Origin: Maratus speciosus
Lineage: Eukaryota > Arthropoda > Arachnida > Araneae > Salticidae
Assembly (NCBI GenBank): GCA_963932465.1
Contig: OZ010793.1
Coordinates: forward strand, 259,189,196 to 259,253,195
Direction: 5' to 3'
DNA length: 64,000 nt
The position numbers and the translations under genes were made by a program. Below the pieces are notes generated by a model that saw only the letters and a list, made by a program, of their open reading frames with translations, searched no databases and had not been told where the DNA came from. This document shows, in pieces, positions 36,677-48,802 of the stretch (its first letter is position 1; each line of letters opens with the position of its first letter).

Positions 36677-37732
36677 ATGAGTACGATGTCTCAGCGAAGT
36701 CATTTGACAGATTCAGAAGCTTTGAGAATTGTTGGTAGGTTAGAAGGGGGCCAAACTCAAGCCGAAGTAGCGCAAGCCATTGGAGTGTCACAAAGTGTCA
36801 TTTCCAGGATCTGGAACCGTTTTTTGGAGAGTGGATGTGCAGGCCGAAGACCAGGGCAAGGTCGTAGACGGGCAACAACGCCCAATGAAGATCGGTATTT
36901 AGAGTTAACAGCTCGGAGACAGCGAACCATGAACGCTACTCTTCTCCAACAACACCTTCGCTCGGCTACAGGCACCACCATTTCAACTCAGACTGCCCGA
37001 AACCGGCTCCATGCTGTAGGTCTGTATGCTCGCCGACCGATGGTATGCGTTAGATTAACATCAAGGCATCGTCGCGACCGCAGGGAATGGGCAACCGAAC
37101 ATGTCAACTGGAGGAGAAATGAATGGAGCAATATTCTGTTTTCTGACGAGTCCCGTTTTTTTGTGCATCCGGATAATAGGCGTATTTTCATCTGGAGGGA
37201 CCGTGGCAGTAGGAATAATCCTGCGTTCGTGCACGAAAGTGTCAGATTTGGCGGTGGACGAGTGTTGGTGTATGGTGGCATCTCCATTGACGGGCACACT
37301 GACCTCTACATCATTCGAGATGGAGCTCTGACTGGTCGCCGATATAGGGATGAGATCCTCAGACCTATTGTAGTCCCTTACGCTGCAGCAATCGGAGATA
37401 ACTTCATTTTAATGGACGATAACTGCAGGCCACATCGTGCAAACCTGGTGGAGGATTTCCTTTTCGAGGAAGGAATCGTTCGAATGGAATGGCCAGCGTG
37501 TTCTCCAGACATGAATCCAATCGAGCACGTTTGGGACGCTCTAGGAAGACGAGTTTCTGGCCGCCAACAACCCCCACAAACTCTCCAAGAACTGGAAAGA
37601 GCTCTTCTGGAAGAGTGGGGCAGAATACCCCAACTCGTCATTAATAGCCTCACTGAGTCCATGCCTCAAAGGTGTTCAACGTTGCTGGCCGCCCGTGGAA
37701 ACCATACCCCTACTGAAAATGATTTTCTTTGA
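36677..37732 (+). CDS. Tc1/mariner transposase, intact, 351 aa
   Basis: Nuclear DDE transposase that binds the element ends and moves it into TA sites. Residues 10-115 contain two helix-turn-helix parts, joined near residues 56-60 by G-R-R-P-G, the AT-hook-like linker of Tc1 proteins. The catalytic triad is D157 (S-D-E-S-R-F), D248 (D-D-N-C-R-P-H) and E283 (N-P-I-E-H-V-W), giving DD34E. Length is normal for the family and no stop or frameshift is present. The first ATG is used; an alternative methionine is at residue 4. Its base composition is near-balanced, in contrast to AT-rich surroundings. It is the only apparently complete gene in the window. Confidence 0.96.
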   Translation: MSTMSQRSHLTDSEALRIVGRLEGGQTQAEVAQAIGVSQSVISRIWNRFLESGCAGRRPGQGRRRATTPNEDRYLELTARRQRTMNATLLQQHLRSATGTTISTQTARNRLHAVGLYARRPMVCVRLTSRHRRDRREWATEHVNWRRNEWSNILFSDESRFFVHPDNRRIFIWRDRGSRNNPAFVHESVRFGGGRVLVYGGISIDGHTDLYIIRDGALTGRRYRDEILRPIVVPYAAAIGDNFILMDDNCRPHRANLVEDFLFEEGIVRMEWPACSPDMNPIEHVWDALGRRVSGRQQPPQTLQELERALLEEWGRIPQLVINSLTESMPQRCSTLLAARGNHTPTENDFL

Positions 37733-37802
37733 AGGAAACACCTTTTCTTATTCTTTTTTTCTCATATGCACAATTTTTTTTTCCTTTAGTACACAAATGC
37801 GC

Positions 37803-37808
37803 AATAAA
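37803..37808 (+). terminator. Polyadenylation signal after the mariner transposase
   Basis: AATAAA lies about 70 bases past the stop codon and within the element. Confidence 0.5.
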
Positions 37809-38340
37809 ATGCATTTTTTTCTGCCAAACATGTGTAATTTATTCTCATATAACCTACTATGTCTGTCGACCATGTATCAATCAGCTAAACAGTTTACCAG
37901 ATACAAAATCCACCTAAAACTGCAATATCCTTTAATTGTTTTGAGCAGTGTATGATGCGCATACATTTCACGGTGATAGCCATAAGTCCCCTACTCAGAA
38001 ATTCTATTTAAAAATAAGTTGCAGAAATAATATAAATCATAGTAAATTTAAAATTATATTTTTCAGAGGGCCAACCGGTCTCAAAAGTTTTGTAGGTGAA
38101 GGGTCTAGAAACCTTAATCACTAAATAACAAATTAATAACATAAAATAATTAACACTAAATAACGGTATCTGGTATCAATTAACAGAATCACATTCAAAT
38201 ATTATTGATTTTAAAGGCATACTTTAAAGTGAATTTTTCATTTTAAAAATAGCTAGTAAGGGGGAAGATTCGAATGGGCGCCAAGAAAATCTTCAAAGGG
38301 CACCACCACAGCGTCCGCGGGAGACGCGTTGGACAGCCCT

Positions 38341-39292
38341 GAATTAGAGACCGGAATTTCCTGGCCTGGGCCCGGCCCCTTTATATTTTTGAAGTTCGCG
38401 ACCCAGTCTGTGCAAAAATTAGGGAAAATATGCCCTGCCCAGACCGTTCAAAAATCAATTAAATCAGACCAGGCCTGGCACGGCCCGGCCCGATTCAATT
38501 TCTACCAAAAATTTCGATTTTTCCTAACATACAATTAAAATCCTGTTAACGAATACTGCATATGGAATTATGAAGAAATGTTAGATTACTATGTGTTCCT
38601 AAGAGATAAAGTACACAATAGCAGCATTATTGATTACCTAGACTCTTCAGCATTCAAATAAAGATTCATTAAAAAAATTAATGCAGTTTAGAAAAAAAAA
38701 AAGAGGGTTAAAAGCATCATAACTTTTGAAGCTGTACAATAAAAAGTAGATTTTTGAAAATATTTTTCTGTAATTTATGAAGGTATACTACAATTATTAC
38801 GTTAACAGAAATTCATTATCGCTCTTACTATTTTTACAAAACCTATCGCCTGCCCGACACGTCCTGGGAACAATATTACACGTCTATCCAATTCCGGGCC
38901 GGCTCGACTATGCAGAAAAAAATGTAAGCCTCGCACTGGCACGGCCCGAGTCTGCTGAAAAAAATCAAATCCGCGCTCAGGCACGATGTAGCTGCTCGAT
39001 GACGATCTCTACGCTGGATATGTTATATTTCTGTATTGATGTTGTCAAACTAGCATCGGCTCGTGCAGCACTATTATACTTATTCATAGTCGTATCTATT
39101 GGGGGGGGGGGGGATTCTATTTTATCGGCTTCGTTTAAATTTTTCTATCGGGCTGGTAGGACCGCTTAATTTTCTATCGGCCTGGCCAGGCCGTTAAAAA
39201 AAATTGTCTTTATTCTGCTGGCTTGGCCCGACTCGTTTGAATATTTGTCTTCATTTTTGCGGGCCGGATACGGACCCGCAAACTGAACAGAG
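38341..39292. mobile_element. GGCCCGG-rich inverted-repeat element, probable, worn
   Basis: Short GC motifs (CCTGGCCTGGGCCCGGCCC at 38359-38377, GGCACGGCCCGGCCCG near 38477, GGCCTGGCCAGGCCG near 39179, GCGGGCCGGATACGG near 39258) punctuate AT-rich DNA in opposite orientations. This pattern is known from non-autonomous hAT elements. Exact ends and target duplication were not found. It lies within the larger hAT element. Confidence 0.4.
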
Positions 39293-41760
39293 AAGCATTG
39301 TAAAGCCAGAACTTGTATGAGTGCAGGCTTTAGATTAGAGAGACTGACGTCAGCTATAGAACAAATTTTAACCCTCTAAGTGTTTGGGACGTAATATTCC
39401 GTTCACTAAGCTCCAGGTTTCACAGCAATACAAGCAATATTTAAGATAATATAATTCTATAGATTTAACAGCTATAGAACAAATTTTAATTTGTAAAATG
39501 AAACATGAGCCGTTTGCGAAAGTTTTGGCATTCCGTGTCGTAGGTTTAACACTGTGAGTTTTGAGCTCATAGAGTGAAGTCTACTTTAGGCGGCGGAGCA
39601 ATATCCTTTTTCAGCGCTCCTACAAATTATCATTTCTGTAGAAACTATTATGTATTGGACAAAAATTGTGTGTTTTTTCGGACCATAGACCTCCGAGCAG
39701 AACAATGTTTTTTATCTGTACTATCTTGTAATCTGGACCTATCAACATGGCGGAAACAGAATTTTTGTTATGGGGGAGGGGATGGTGAAAATAGGCTGAA
39801 TTTGGCCATAAATATCCAAGAATTCTTGCTCTTTTCAAAGATTGAGAGGGGCGGCCTTTCCCTGCATCCCCTCCTTCGTAAGTTTGTGTCTAATCACATA
39901 CTGAATAAATATAACTGTGATTATTGTAAGGTTTGTTCATTTTAATTCGGAGCATAAAATTGAAATATGAGCATTTATTAGCAGTACATATAAACTTAGA
40001 CGCTTCAGAGACTAGAATGGCAAAAAAAGTTCAATTTAGACATAAATAAGTTAAGAGCTACAATGATCGCTGTAATAAGAATGGAAAAATATAGATTTAT
40101 CAAAAAAGAGATTTTAATGCCCGTACTATGCCCTACCAATCGACCCACCCGGTATTGCAATTGATAATAACCTTAAATACGCTTACAATCAAATGCTGAA
40201 TGTTTTTATATTTTTAAAAGAAAAATTTTCCAGACGAACCTAGAGATGGGGAGGGGGTGCAATGTCTTCAGCAGCATATACAACGGACGTGCAATGCATT
40301 GTCCGGTTTGTTTTAATTTTATATTTTTAAACGAAAATCTTTCCCAACATGCCTAATTTTGTCATCAGTACTGCGTTATTCGGCAGGCTAGAACCTCGAA
40401 TTTGGGTATTTTTTTTTATTTTTAAATGGAAATCCATCCAAACGAAGCTCGAGTTGAGGCGCTGCCATCGAATGGCGTACCCACTGCCTTCTGCGGCGTT
40501 CACCAGGAGTGATATCCACGCCCCGATCTGATTTTTCAAGCGAACATCAAATTTATATTTAATTTCTGCTATTATATATATAAAATTCCAATTCTGACCA
40601 AAAATTCTTGATAAAACATAAATAATATAAAATATGCCCCATACCCTCACTTTTTTAAAACTCGAAATGATATTCAAAGCACATATTTCTGAGACAGGAA
40701 ATGATATCTTGAGAAAACTTGCACTGAGAAAAAAAATATCTGGCGAATCCTTGAAATGACTTAATTTTTTTTTTTTAAATAGTAAATATTAATATTTTTC
40801 ATACCAGAGATATCGTTAGATCCAGAAATATACCAAGAATGTATTAATAGTTTTTTTTTTTTTTTTTTAACTTCAGAAAAACGGAAAAATTTGAAAACTG
40901 ACTCGAATAGCAGCCAAATAAAAAGTTTTTTTGAAAGAGTAAATGAAAGATACCGTTTGAATCGGAAAGATTCGACGATTTTCTTTCTTTCTTTATCTTT
41001 TCTTTCATATATATATATATATTTTTTTTTTTTTGGGGGGGGGGGGGGGTAACTCTACGGGCACCCGGTCATCGCAATTTCAAAATGCAGTAAAAGTCCG
41101 AACGCCACGCTTTCGTCAGTGTGAAGAACCGCTTAACGCCTGGAGAAATGCAGAGGCATGATTGTTTTGAAAAAAAAAACTCGCCATTTTGCGATTATCA
41201 TAATGTCTTTTAATTATATTTCAGCTTATTATCAAAAAATGAAAAATCGGAGCCCCAGTTCCATTTGGATCTGCTTATCCTTATCCAAATTTTCATACCT
41301 CTATGTACGGTAGATTTTCATTTTCTTAGAAATCGCCAACACATGCAGAGTAAAGACAAACGTCTTTCTTTTATTAATATAGAGATGAAAAACAACTTTC
41401 TTTTATCAGTATGTATGCAATCTATTGTTATTTTATTGTATTATTTTCTCTGGGATAATGAAATTTTACCGTTTAATGCAGGATTCTGATACAGACAGGT
41501 TTTATTTTTACAGGCTTTACTGTGTTTCGAATTTTATTTACATAGCGGCCAAGGCCAACCTTCCTTATTTTTCAAGTAATTTAAACATGCTTTTGGAACC
41601 AGCAATTTTATTTAATAAACGAAATAAAATACGAACTCTATAGAAACAAGACACATTTGATTAAATAATTTTCTCGTTAAAAACTTTATTTGATCTGGTA
41701 TAAAACTCTAGCAGGATGGCTATGCATTTATAGATACTAAAAGATTTTTTTTTTCATATA
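39293..41760. other. Interior of the large hAT element, no gene recognised
   Basis: Open frames up to ~120 codons occur (for example 39574-39945), but none resembles a known domain. Long T runs (about 40852-40869) and a T/G run (41020-41050) are present. If a transposase was once here it is beyond recognition by eye. Confidence 0.45.
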
Positions 41761-41848
41761 ATTTTTTATTTTCAGAGGGTGTTATAGGGCGCCAACTGAA
41801 ATTCTGCACACAGGCGCTGGATACCGCTGGCGCGCCCCTGCTCTCGTA

Positions 41849-42907
41849 CTTGTCTGTGGAATGCTTAACGAGCAGACCGTGTAAAAAAAAATACACCTAT
41901 TATTTGGATCTCCATTAACCAGGGGACCATCAAACATGATTCTCACCGATTTTGATTAATTTAAAGTATGTTTTAGAGTTCTTATCTCTAATTATTCTTG
42001 TGAAAGGATTTCTTCAAATGGGCCTTAGATTTTCAGAAATTAGATGCCGAGGTTTAGCATACGTTTCAAATACCCATTAGTTTGCAGCTCTCAATGTGTC
42101 TTTCGTGGTGTGCACGCAGAAGGCTCGCACGCCAGCCGTATGGCCCGAGTTCGATGCTGCCTCTTGACTTTTTTTTTTCTTTTTTAATTAATTTTATATT
42201 GTGACTTTAACACTTTACAATTTGATTTAAATTTGATATATATTTGACACTTTGAATTGCTGCAAATTTGAATTTTTTTTATTTTCGGAAAAAATATACA
42301 ATTACGTTTAGGATTTTTTTTTTTCATGAAAATTTATATGTATTTTATCTAACTTGTAAACTAACATAATTACTGACGAAAATCCAAAATATTTTATGTC
42401 TAGACTTTTTTTCTAATTATTATTTACATTTATATATTTTTATATTTTAAGCAAAGTTCAGAAACAATATATCATATATATATTTACTTTATTGAATTTT
42501 AACTGAAAATTTATTTTTTCGTGTAAATTATAAATAATAATTTTGATGTCAATTTCAAAATATTTTTTCATTCCAACAAATAATGATAATAAAGCGAAAA
42601 TTGTCAACTGGAAATGTAAAAATCGTCTGCGGATCCCGCATGCTGTGAAATGTCAGTAATCTTTTGCTGTCAACAGAAATATTCCTGGTATTTCGCAGGA
42701 AACTTACTGGCATTTCTGTAGAATGTTTTTAACATATACAGTAAAGTTCCAGTCATTTTCAAGAAATGTTCCTAGGCATAGGCGTAACTTGGGCTCTAAG
42801 ACTGGGGGGGGCAAAAATTTTAAGGCCATTTTTTAAAAAATATTTATACCCTCCCTCCCTATCACCACACACATATACTTAAATTAAGACGTCTTTTTTT
42901 TACCGCG
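41849..42907. other. AT-rich interval with a tRNA-like patch
   Basis: Apart from the tRNA-like segment at 42100-42168, only AT-rich DNA is seen. A GGCGTAACTTGGGC motif followed by a G run (about 42780-42812) resembles a hAT-type end like that at 23400, but no partner end was found. Confidence 0.4.
42100..42168 (+). repeat. tRNA-like segment, possible SINE head or tRNA relic
   Basis: GAGTTCGATGC (42147-42157) fits a polymerase III B box with one or two mismatches. Upstream, GCCA (42131-42134) and TGGC (42141-42144) could form an anticodon-type stem. A T-rich run follows at about 42169, as after polymerase III units. The A box is poor and the cloverleaf is incomplete, so it is not called a tRNA gene. 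Confidence 0.35.
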
Positions 42908-43640
42908 CAAAAACACCCAGGTTTTTACTGATTTCGTAGATATTTTCATATATTTTAGTTTATAAAAATATTTATACTCGTCTGAACATTTCGAAATTTT
43001 TGCAGGTGACGTAAATCTGGTCTATCGAAATGCTCTAAAAAGTTTCTGTTAAAATACGCACGTATAGTTACTTTTAGCATAGAAAAAATATCGTCACCGT
43101 GAGGCGCGAAGTAACCTCCGTGCCGGTATATTTGAAAGGGTTAAAATCCTTATTTTTAAAAGCCGATTATAACATCGATTAGAAGAATGTTTCACCTTTA
43201 AGAACATATTTTTGGTTTTGTCGGTACCTCTAAAATTGTGCCCTGAAGGGGCGAAACCGCGACGAAACACTCAAATTTTTTATTTCCATCGAATTTTTCA
43301 CATATTTTATCTTGTAAAAAATATTTTATACCCGTCCGAACGTTTCAAAAATTTTGTAGGTTATGTAAATCTGTGCTATAGAGATGCTCTAAACATAAAA
43401 AAAAAAGTATGGTGTGTAAAGTAAAAATAAAGTGTGTTAAAGTATGGACGTTTTTTTACTTTTAGGGTTAAAAAAAATATCGTCTCCATAAAACGCGAAG
43501 TGACCTGAGTTCGCCAATGTATTTGAAAAGGTTAAAATTCATATTTTTTTAAAACCACCGATTAGAAGGTTTTAGCTTTGAGAGCACATTTTTAATTTGT
43601 CGGTACCTCTAAAATTGCGTCCTCGAGGGGCGCTGCAACA
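42908..43640 (+). repeat. Two-copy tandem repeat, ~355 bp unit, diverged
   Basis: Shared landmarks include TATACYCGTCYGAAC, ATCGTCNCC...GCGAAGT, TCGGTACCTCTAAAATTG and a GAGGGGCG/GAAGGGGCG end. The second copy has an extra ~40 bp AT-rich insertion. Divergence is clearly greater than in the 24708 duplication. Confidence 0.75.
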
Positions 43641-46075
43641 GGACAGAAAAACGCTTCACGGAAAAAACGAGCCTTTTTGGAAAAAAAAAATTCGAAGGAT
43701 TAACTGTGATATTTTTTTCAATTGGTTGCGGCATATGAGGCATAAGAGTACGATCTTATAGAACATGTCATCCGTTTAACTTAACTAAGCAGTTTGACTG
43801 ATGTAAGTTAATAAATAATGACAAAATACTCCCGAAATTCCTTCTTTCCGAACTTCATTTTCTCCCGATGCATAAATAAGGCTTCTGCGCGTGCGCCACC
43901 ACTTTTTCCCTTTCGCAAGGGCCGAGGTGAGTTATTAATGAGAGTGATTTGCGAATTTTAATTAATAACTCAACTAATTATTAGAATTTTAAAATTCTGA
44001 AGTCTCAGAAGAGACTTTGGGCTACTTTCATAAAAATTGTCAGCTTCGTACTTACGCTAGATTTTGCTAGCCATCGCATACACAGACAGACACACACACA
44101 CACACAAAGCGAAACTTTTTTTTATTAGTATTGTCCTCAAATTGGGCGAGCTTTTTTGACATTTCCCCTTAATAATTCATTTGATAATTATTTCTTCTTT
44201 TTCATACCGATACACATTTATTAAGGGGGAAAAAAACAAAATTAGCATACAGGAGAAATTTGAAAGGGATTGATTGAAAAAATAATTCCTATGCGACATC
44301 TTAATCATCGGTTAGATTTTAGAGCTGTTTAAATCTAGTAACATTAATAGTTCATTTTTTTTCAACTGGCGGTAAACTGTTATAGTCCACTAATTTCCAG
44401 GGAAATTCCAGATAACTCGTTTTTCCCACTCTTTTCGTTCTTGACTATCAAAGCTCTGAAACAACCTCAAATGTAGTGTGAAAAAAGTAATTAATTGGGG
44501 AGTTCAGAGCCCGTTATCAGAGAAACATTCTGAAAGTCAACCGCCATTCTTAGCGAAAAATACTTTTGATACGATCCCATTCATTCTGGTTTAAGATGAA
44601 TCCAGATAATTTAGCAATACAAAAATTTAAATTAAACACTGATTTTAATGTTTATTTTAATTCGAATGTTTTCAATTTTTCACATTTTCTAAGTGGGCTC
44701 CCCTTAAAGACCGAAATAAAAATATTCAGTATTTTTATGTAATGCTTTTACTTTCAAAATATTAGATACAAAATTTTATGTAATTTATAGTATTTTGATG
44801 GAAGAATGAAGAAAAAAATGTCAAGTTTTCTGCTTCGATTTATCTAAAGCATATTTCCTTTTCTACCATATTCTTCAATTGTACTTAAGGCTGGTCTCAA
44901 ATCCGAAGGGTCAACTTTATGACACAAGTTTTCATTTATTTTTGTTCGGAAAAGCATGGAATAGGCAGGTATTGTTATTCAGAAACTATGTAATCGAAAT
45001 ACGTTTTCCATTCTTTGGTAAACGTAAATGATCTTTCAGAGAGTACCATCAATTGGAATTTTGAACCGAATTTCTGGACGTAAGGAGAAAACCAGCCAGA
45101 AAACCATAAAAAAAAAAATCAATTATGTATTATTTTATCCTAAAGAAAACAAGTGGGTAAGTGTGATATGCAGAGGATTTCGTTTAATATCTCTTTCAAA
45201 ACACTTTATCCTTAAATTAACAAACCAAAATTGTTAATAGAAAATTAATAATTCCTTGCATAAATGGCAGCACTATTATATTTAGGAATGCGTCCCCCTG
45301 AAAATTATCCACTCCCATATTTCAGTTTTTTATATATTATACAAAGTTTAAAACAAAACGGATATTTCTATCAAAAATTATCGCGTTACGTATATACATA
45401 CGTATATACAGAACATGCGGGCACATTAGCTATCAAGCTTTGATAGTCTGGGAGCTAACAAATAAAAGGTAATAAAAGCTAAATGATAATGCATGTAATT
45501 AATAAATAGACGTAACCAAATGCGTAAAGTTTTTTTACAAATCAGATTAGCCATTTTTTTCACGGAGCCCCTTGTTCCCCCCCCCCCCCCCCCCACACAC
45601 ACACAAATTCAGCTCACCTTAAATTCATAAAATTCTTATTATGTGTTATGAACTATGTCAAAGTTTAAAATCGATCGGTTCTTTAGTTTTCCTAATTTTA
45701 ACAAATTCCCGTCAATTGTCTGTACGAAAAAGCATCTCTTTTATGTTTAAAAATCGATTTTTTCATAAACCGGAAAGTTGTGGTCCGATTTTTTTAAAAT
45801 TTAGATTTTACGAATCAGCGTACGAAACAACATCCGGATGCGAAAGAACCAAATTTGTAAAATCAATAGTTAAAAACATCTGTACTGCGATTATGTACAA
45901 ACATTATAAGTGTTAAAATAAATAGGGTTCTTACTGATTAATACTAAAAAATAAATAGAACTATATTCCAACTATAATATTAACCTAAATAAGTAAATAG
46001 CAAAAATTAATATTTTATGAAGAATTAAATAATAATGAATATGTAACATGGTTCATATACTCGAGAACAAATACT
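43641..46075. other. AT-rich interval, no gene recognised
   Basis: Contains an (AC)n run at about 44077-44107, preceded by ACAGACAGAC, and a C run leading into (CA)n at about 45576-45606. A relic of the R2 repeat is listed at 45641. Open frames near 45028 and 45641 are not recognised. Confidence 0.45.
45641..45715 (+). repeat. Diverged relic of the D-family R2 repeat outside the array
   Basis: ATGTGTTATGAACTAT, then CAAAGTTT, then TCCTAATTTTAACAAA follow the same order as the R2 tail inside the Helitron array (for example 50265-50330). It indicates an older D-family insertion here, now without visible ends. Confidence 0.45.
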
Positions 46076-47055
46076 ATCCCAACAAAAAGTTTTCGGTAAA
46101 AAAAAAAAAAAAAAAGCGCCAAGTTCTCCTTAATGTTTCGGCCAGAAAAAGTAGTGATATCTGAAGTTCGCACAAGGGCACAAGTTAAAAGCCAAACATC
46201 CCAAATCTTTCATTGAAAATGGCTTCCTGCGACTTGGCCGTTAATGCCTTCTACAGCATTTCAAAATTAATGATTGGAAATTTCGCATTTATGAATTATT
46301 TAAATATTAAAATTAATATTAGTATGCAAAGAGGCAAATTCACATAAAGACATTATAAGTAAAAGATTTCTGATAAATACCATCAATTTCAACAAACAAT
46401 AGTTTTGATTACAGATCATTTAGTCCACATGTGGTTTAATTGCCATTTCGTACAGTCTAAAGCTAAAGTCATTAACGTAAAACCTAAGAAATAAAAGAAA
46501 ATTTACTTTCTTCAAATCTCACAATATGTTACATTATATTTTATTGTGTAATATTGAAATCTTGTGCATTGACGAAAGAGATTTTTTTTCGTTTGAACAT
46601 TTATTATAGTTTGTTTGCATACATTAAGAGGTATTCGATTTATAAACTGTTAAAAGCTGATACTAATTTATGTTTTAGCAATTAGGGATATTACCTTATG
46701 AATACAAGTATTTTGTTATATTTAACTTCTAAGCATTTAAATAGACTGAAGTGGTTTAAATACTTTTTTTAAATGTGTATTTTACTTCTGTACTTTGTGC
46801 CACAAAATGCCTAAAATAATCAAAAAATGCAGTTGTCATGTAGCTCATTTGTACATACTTTAAAATTTGAAAAACCCTCTCGAAGGCATTAACGGCCAAG
46901 TCGCAGGAAGCCATTTTCAATGAAAGATTTGGGATGTTTGGCTTTTAACTTGTGCCCTTGTGCGAACTTCAGATATCACTACTTTTTCTGGCCGAAACAT
47001 TAAGGAGAACTTGGCGCTTTTTTTTTTTTTTTTACCGAAAACTTTTTGTTGGGAT
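46076..47055. mobile_element. M2 long-inverted-repeat element, copy 2
   Basis: Ends ATCCCAACAAAAAG and CTTTTTGTTGGGAT with arms of about 175 bp, matching 5818-6774 over the full length. Its left end is again the outer border of the composite: beyond it the sequence is unrelated to copy 1. Confidence 0.85.
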
Positions 47056-47127
47056 ATCACTACTTTTTGCATGTTTTTTCTAGTTTTTTCTAAGCTATAT
47101 TAATATAAAAAAAACTTAAATTTCAGT

Positions 47128-47446
47128 ACTTTTATGTTAGCCGGGAGCAAATCTCCTAATTAGCATTTAGTTTTTTCGTCAAAAGAAGTTTTCATTTTTC
47201 ACATGTGTAAATTAGAAACAATGCTTTGATTTTCAAATAAAATATTTTGGTTTATGTTATTATTTGTTATTTATTTATTTATTTCTATGTTAAATATTCT
47301 ATTAAATAAAATGAGGGAAATGCATCTATTTTAAATGAGATAACTGAAAAGTTTATATTTTTAAATGAAATAAATGCAATACGAGCAATAGAGTTAGGAA
47401 CAGTATTTGGCGATTTGCCATTTCTCGCCCGGCTAGCATAAAAATA
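47128..47446. mobile_element. M1 inverted-repeat element, copy 2, uninterrupted
   Basis: Begins TACTTTTATGTTAGCC and ends GGCTAGCATAAAAATA. It serves as the empty-site reference for Helitron B1. It includes a short (TTTA)n tract. Confidence 0.82.
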
Positions 47447-47843
47447 CCTAAATTTATTTTATTGAGCTTTATAAATTCATACTTTATTTCTTTTTATATT
47501 AAAGTACTAGCCGCCTCTAGCAAGCAGTATATACTCTATTAATTGCATATTAAACGTTGCATCATATTACTGTTATTCATAATTTAATTTACTTGCCCAT
47601 TCTTTCGAAAAGTCGGAAGCTTTTGATAGAGAAATCAAGAACTCTTTACGATCATGGAAGCACAACATATATTTTGTGTTGTTATGTATTTCATTCTTTC
47701 ATGACAAATATCTCTTAACTCAATTATGCATGTTTCCTTATCAGTTACGATTCGTTCTCTAATGCAGAAATTTTTAATCTTATTAAGTAATCTTTTCTAA
47801 TTGTATTTTATTACTGTATTTTAACTGATACGATTAGGTACAA

Positions 47844-48074
47844 GTGAAATTATTCTTATTAAATCCTTTGATAATATCTGCATTTAATAATAATATTGAT
47901 AATATCTGCAACCATATTGATGCTAATATCTTTTTGTTTCATGCTAATCTTTTCAATAGACTCGATTACGGAAGAATAGAAGGTCTACGGGCTCACTGCT
48001 ATGATCCATTTGAAAATCTATCATTCTTCTCATCTAATCGTGTTGAAGAACTAGCCAATTTGCCATGGTTTTAA
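47844..48074 (+). pseudogene. Protein-like reading frame conserved between both composite copies
   Basis: The last ~40 codons read as plausible protein: L-D-Y-G-R-I-E-G-L-R-A-H-C, F-E-N-L-S-F-F-S-S-N, E-E-L-A-N-L-P-W-F, then TAA. The inverted copy (about 3600-3710, minus strand) keeps F-E-N-L-S-F-F-S-S-N, P-W-F and the same stop, but has an indel upstream. Several differences near the C terminus are silent. The family is not recognised; it may be a gene fragment carried by the element. Confidence 0.35.
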
Positions 48075-48802
48075 GTTTTTAGCTAATTTTATTCGAAACC
48101 TGAAAACTAAAATGCGAGGAACCGGATTATAGAAGATTCCTTCTAACGGTACATATCAATTAACAGGTTACATATTATAAAATTATAATAATCATAAGGA
48201 GAATTGTCAGTTTCGGTGCTTTAATAGTTTCCGTAAATTCTATTTATATAATACAGAAGTTTCAGCAGAGTAAAGCTTAACAACATAGTCACAGTAAGTA
48301 TAATAACAGTACAATATATTAACAATAGCAGAGGTTTTGTGCAGTGACGAAACTACTGGCACTTTGGAAATATTCGTACGTTATATTATTTAACTATTCA
48401 GATGATATGCGGAAAAATATAAATAGATGGCTCGCATTAATAATTAACTCATTGAAAAATAGCCACAAACGTCAAATACTCGCCAAGATTGGCGACATTT
48501 AGCGAAATGTCACCGAATTTGGTAATATATCATGTCAATTCTCAAATTTGGCGACAAAAAATGTTTTGTTTGTTCTGACGTCATAATGATGCATATGTAT
48601 TATTTATTATACACATACCTATAATATGTATGATGCAAATGTATTACGTATTATATGCATATGTATAATATGTATGATGCATATGTATAAAGTTCTTTAA
48701 CATTACTAAAACGCACTTAAAGGAATAGTGTTCCATAAATAGTAGGGATATTTGCCAGATTGACCAGAGTGCTATTGAGATTAGAATTCCGACATTTATA
48801 AC

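Larger units (their letters stand above)
34994..37950 (+). mobile_element. Tc1/mariner element with intact transposase, Helitron in its leader
   Basis: Flanked by TA (34992-34993 and 37951-37952). Ends match over about 27 bp, beginning CACTGCTCAAAACAATTAAA. Without the 1430 bp Helitron the element is about 1.53 kb, a usual Tc1/mariner size. The transposase frame is complete. It sits inside the hAT element and is therefore younger than it. Confidence 0.95.
34435..41840. mobile_element. Large hAT-type element, 7.4 kb with nested insertions
   Basis: Both ends read CAGGGGCGCGCC inward (34435 rightwards, 41840 leftwards). The octamer CTCTCGTA flanks it exactly on both sides (34427-34434 and 41841-41848), the hAT target length. 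Removing the mariner element leaves about 4.4 kb, long for a MITE, yet no hAT transposase (dimerisation domain or zinc finger) was recognised. It is either a strongly decayed autonomous copy or a large non-autonomous one. Confidence 0.85.

Noticed and set aside
39574..39945. 123-codon frame as a hAT transposase remnant
   Set aside because: No dimerisation-domain, zinc-finger or catalytic motif is visible; kept only as unassigned sequence.
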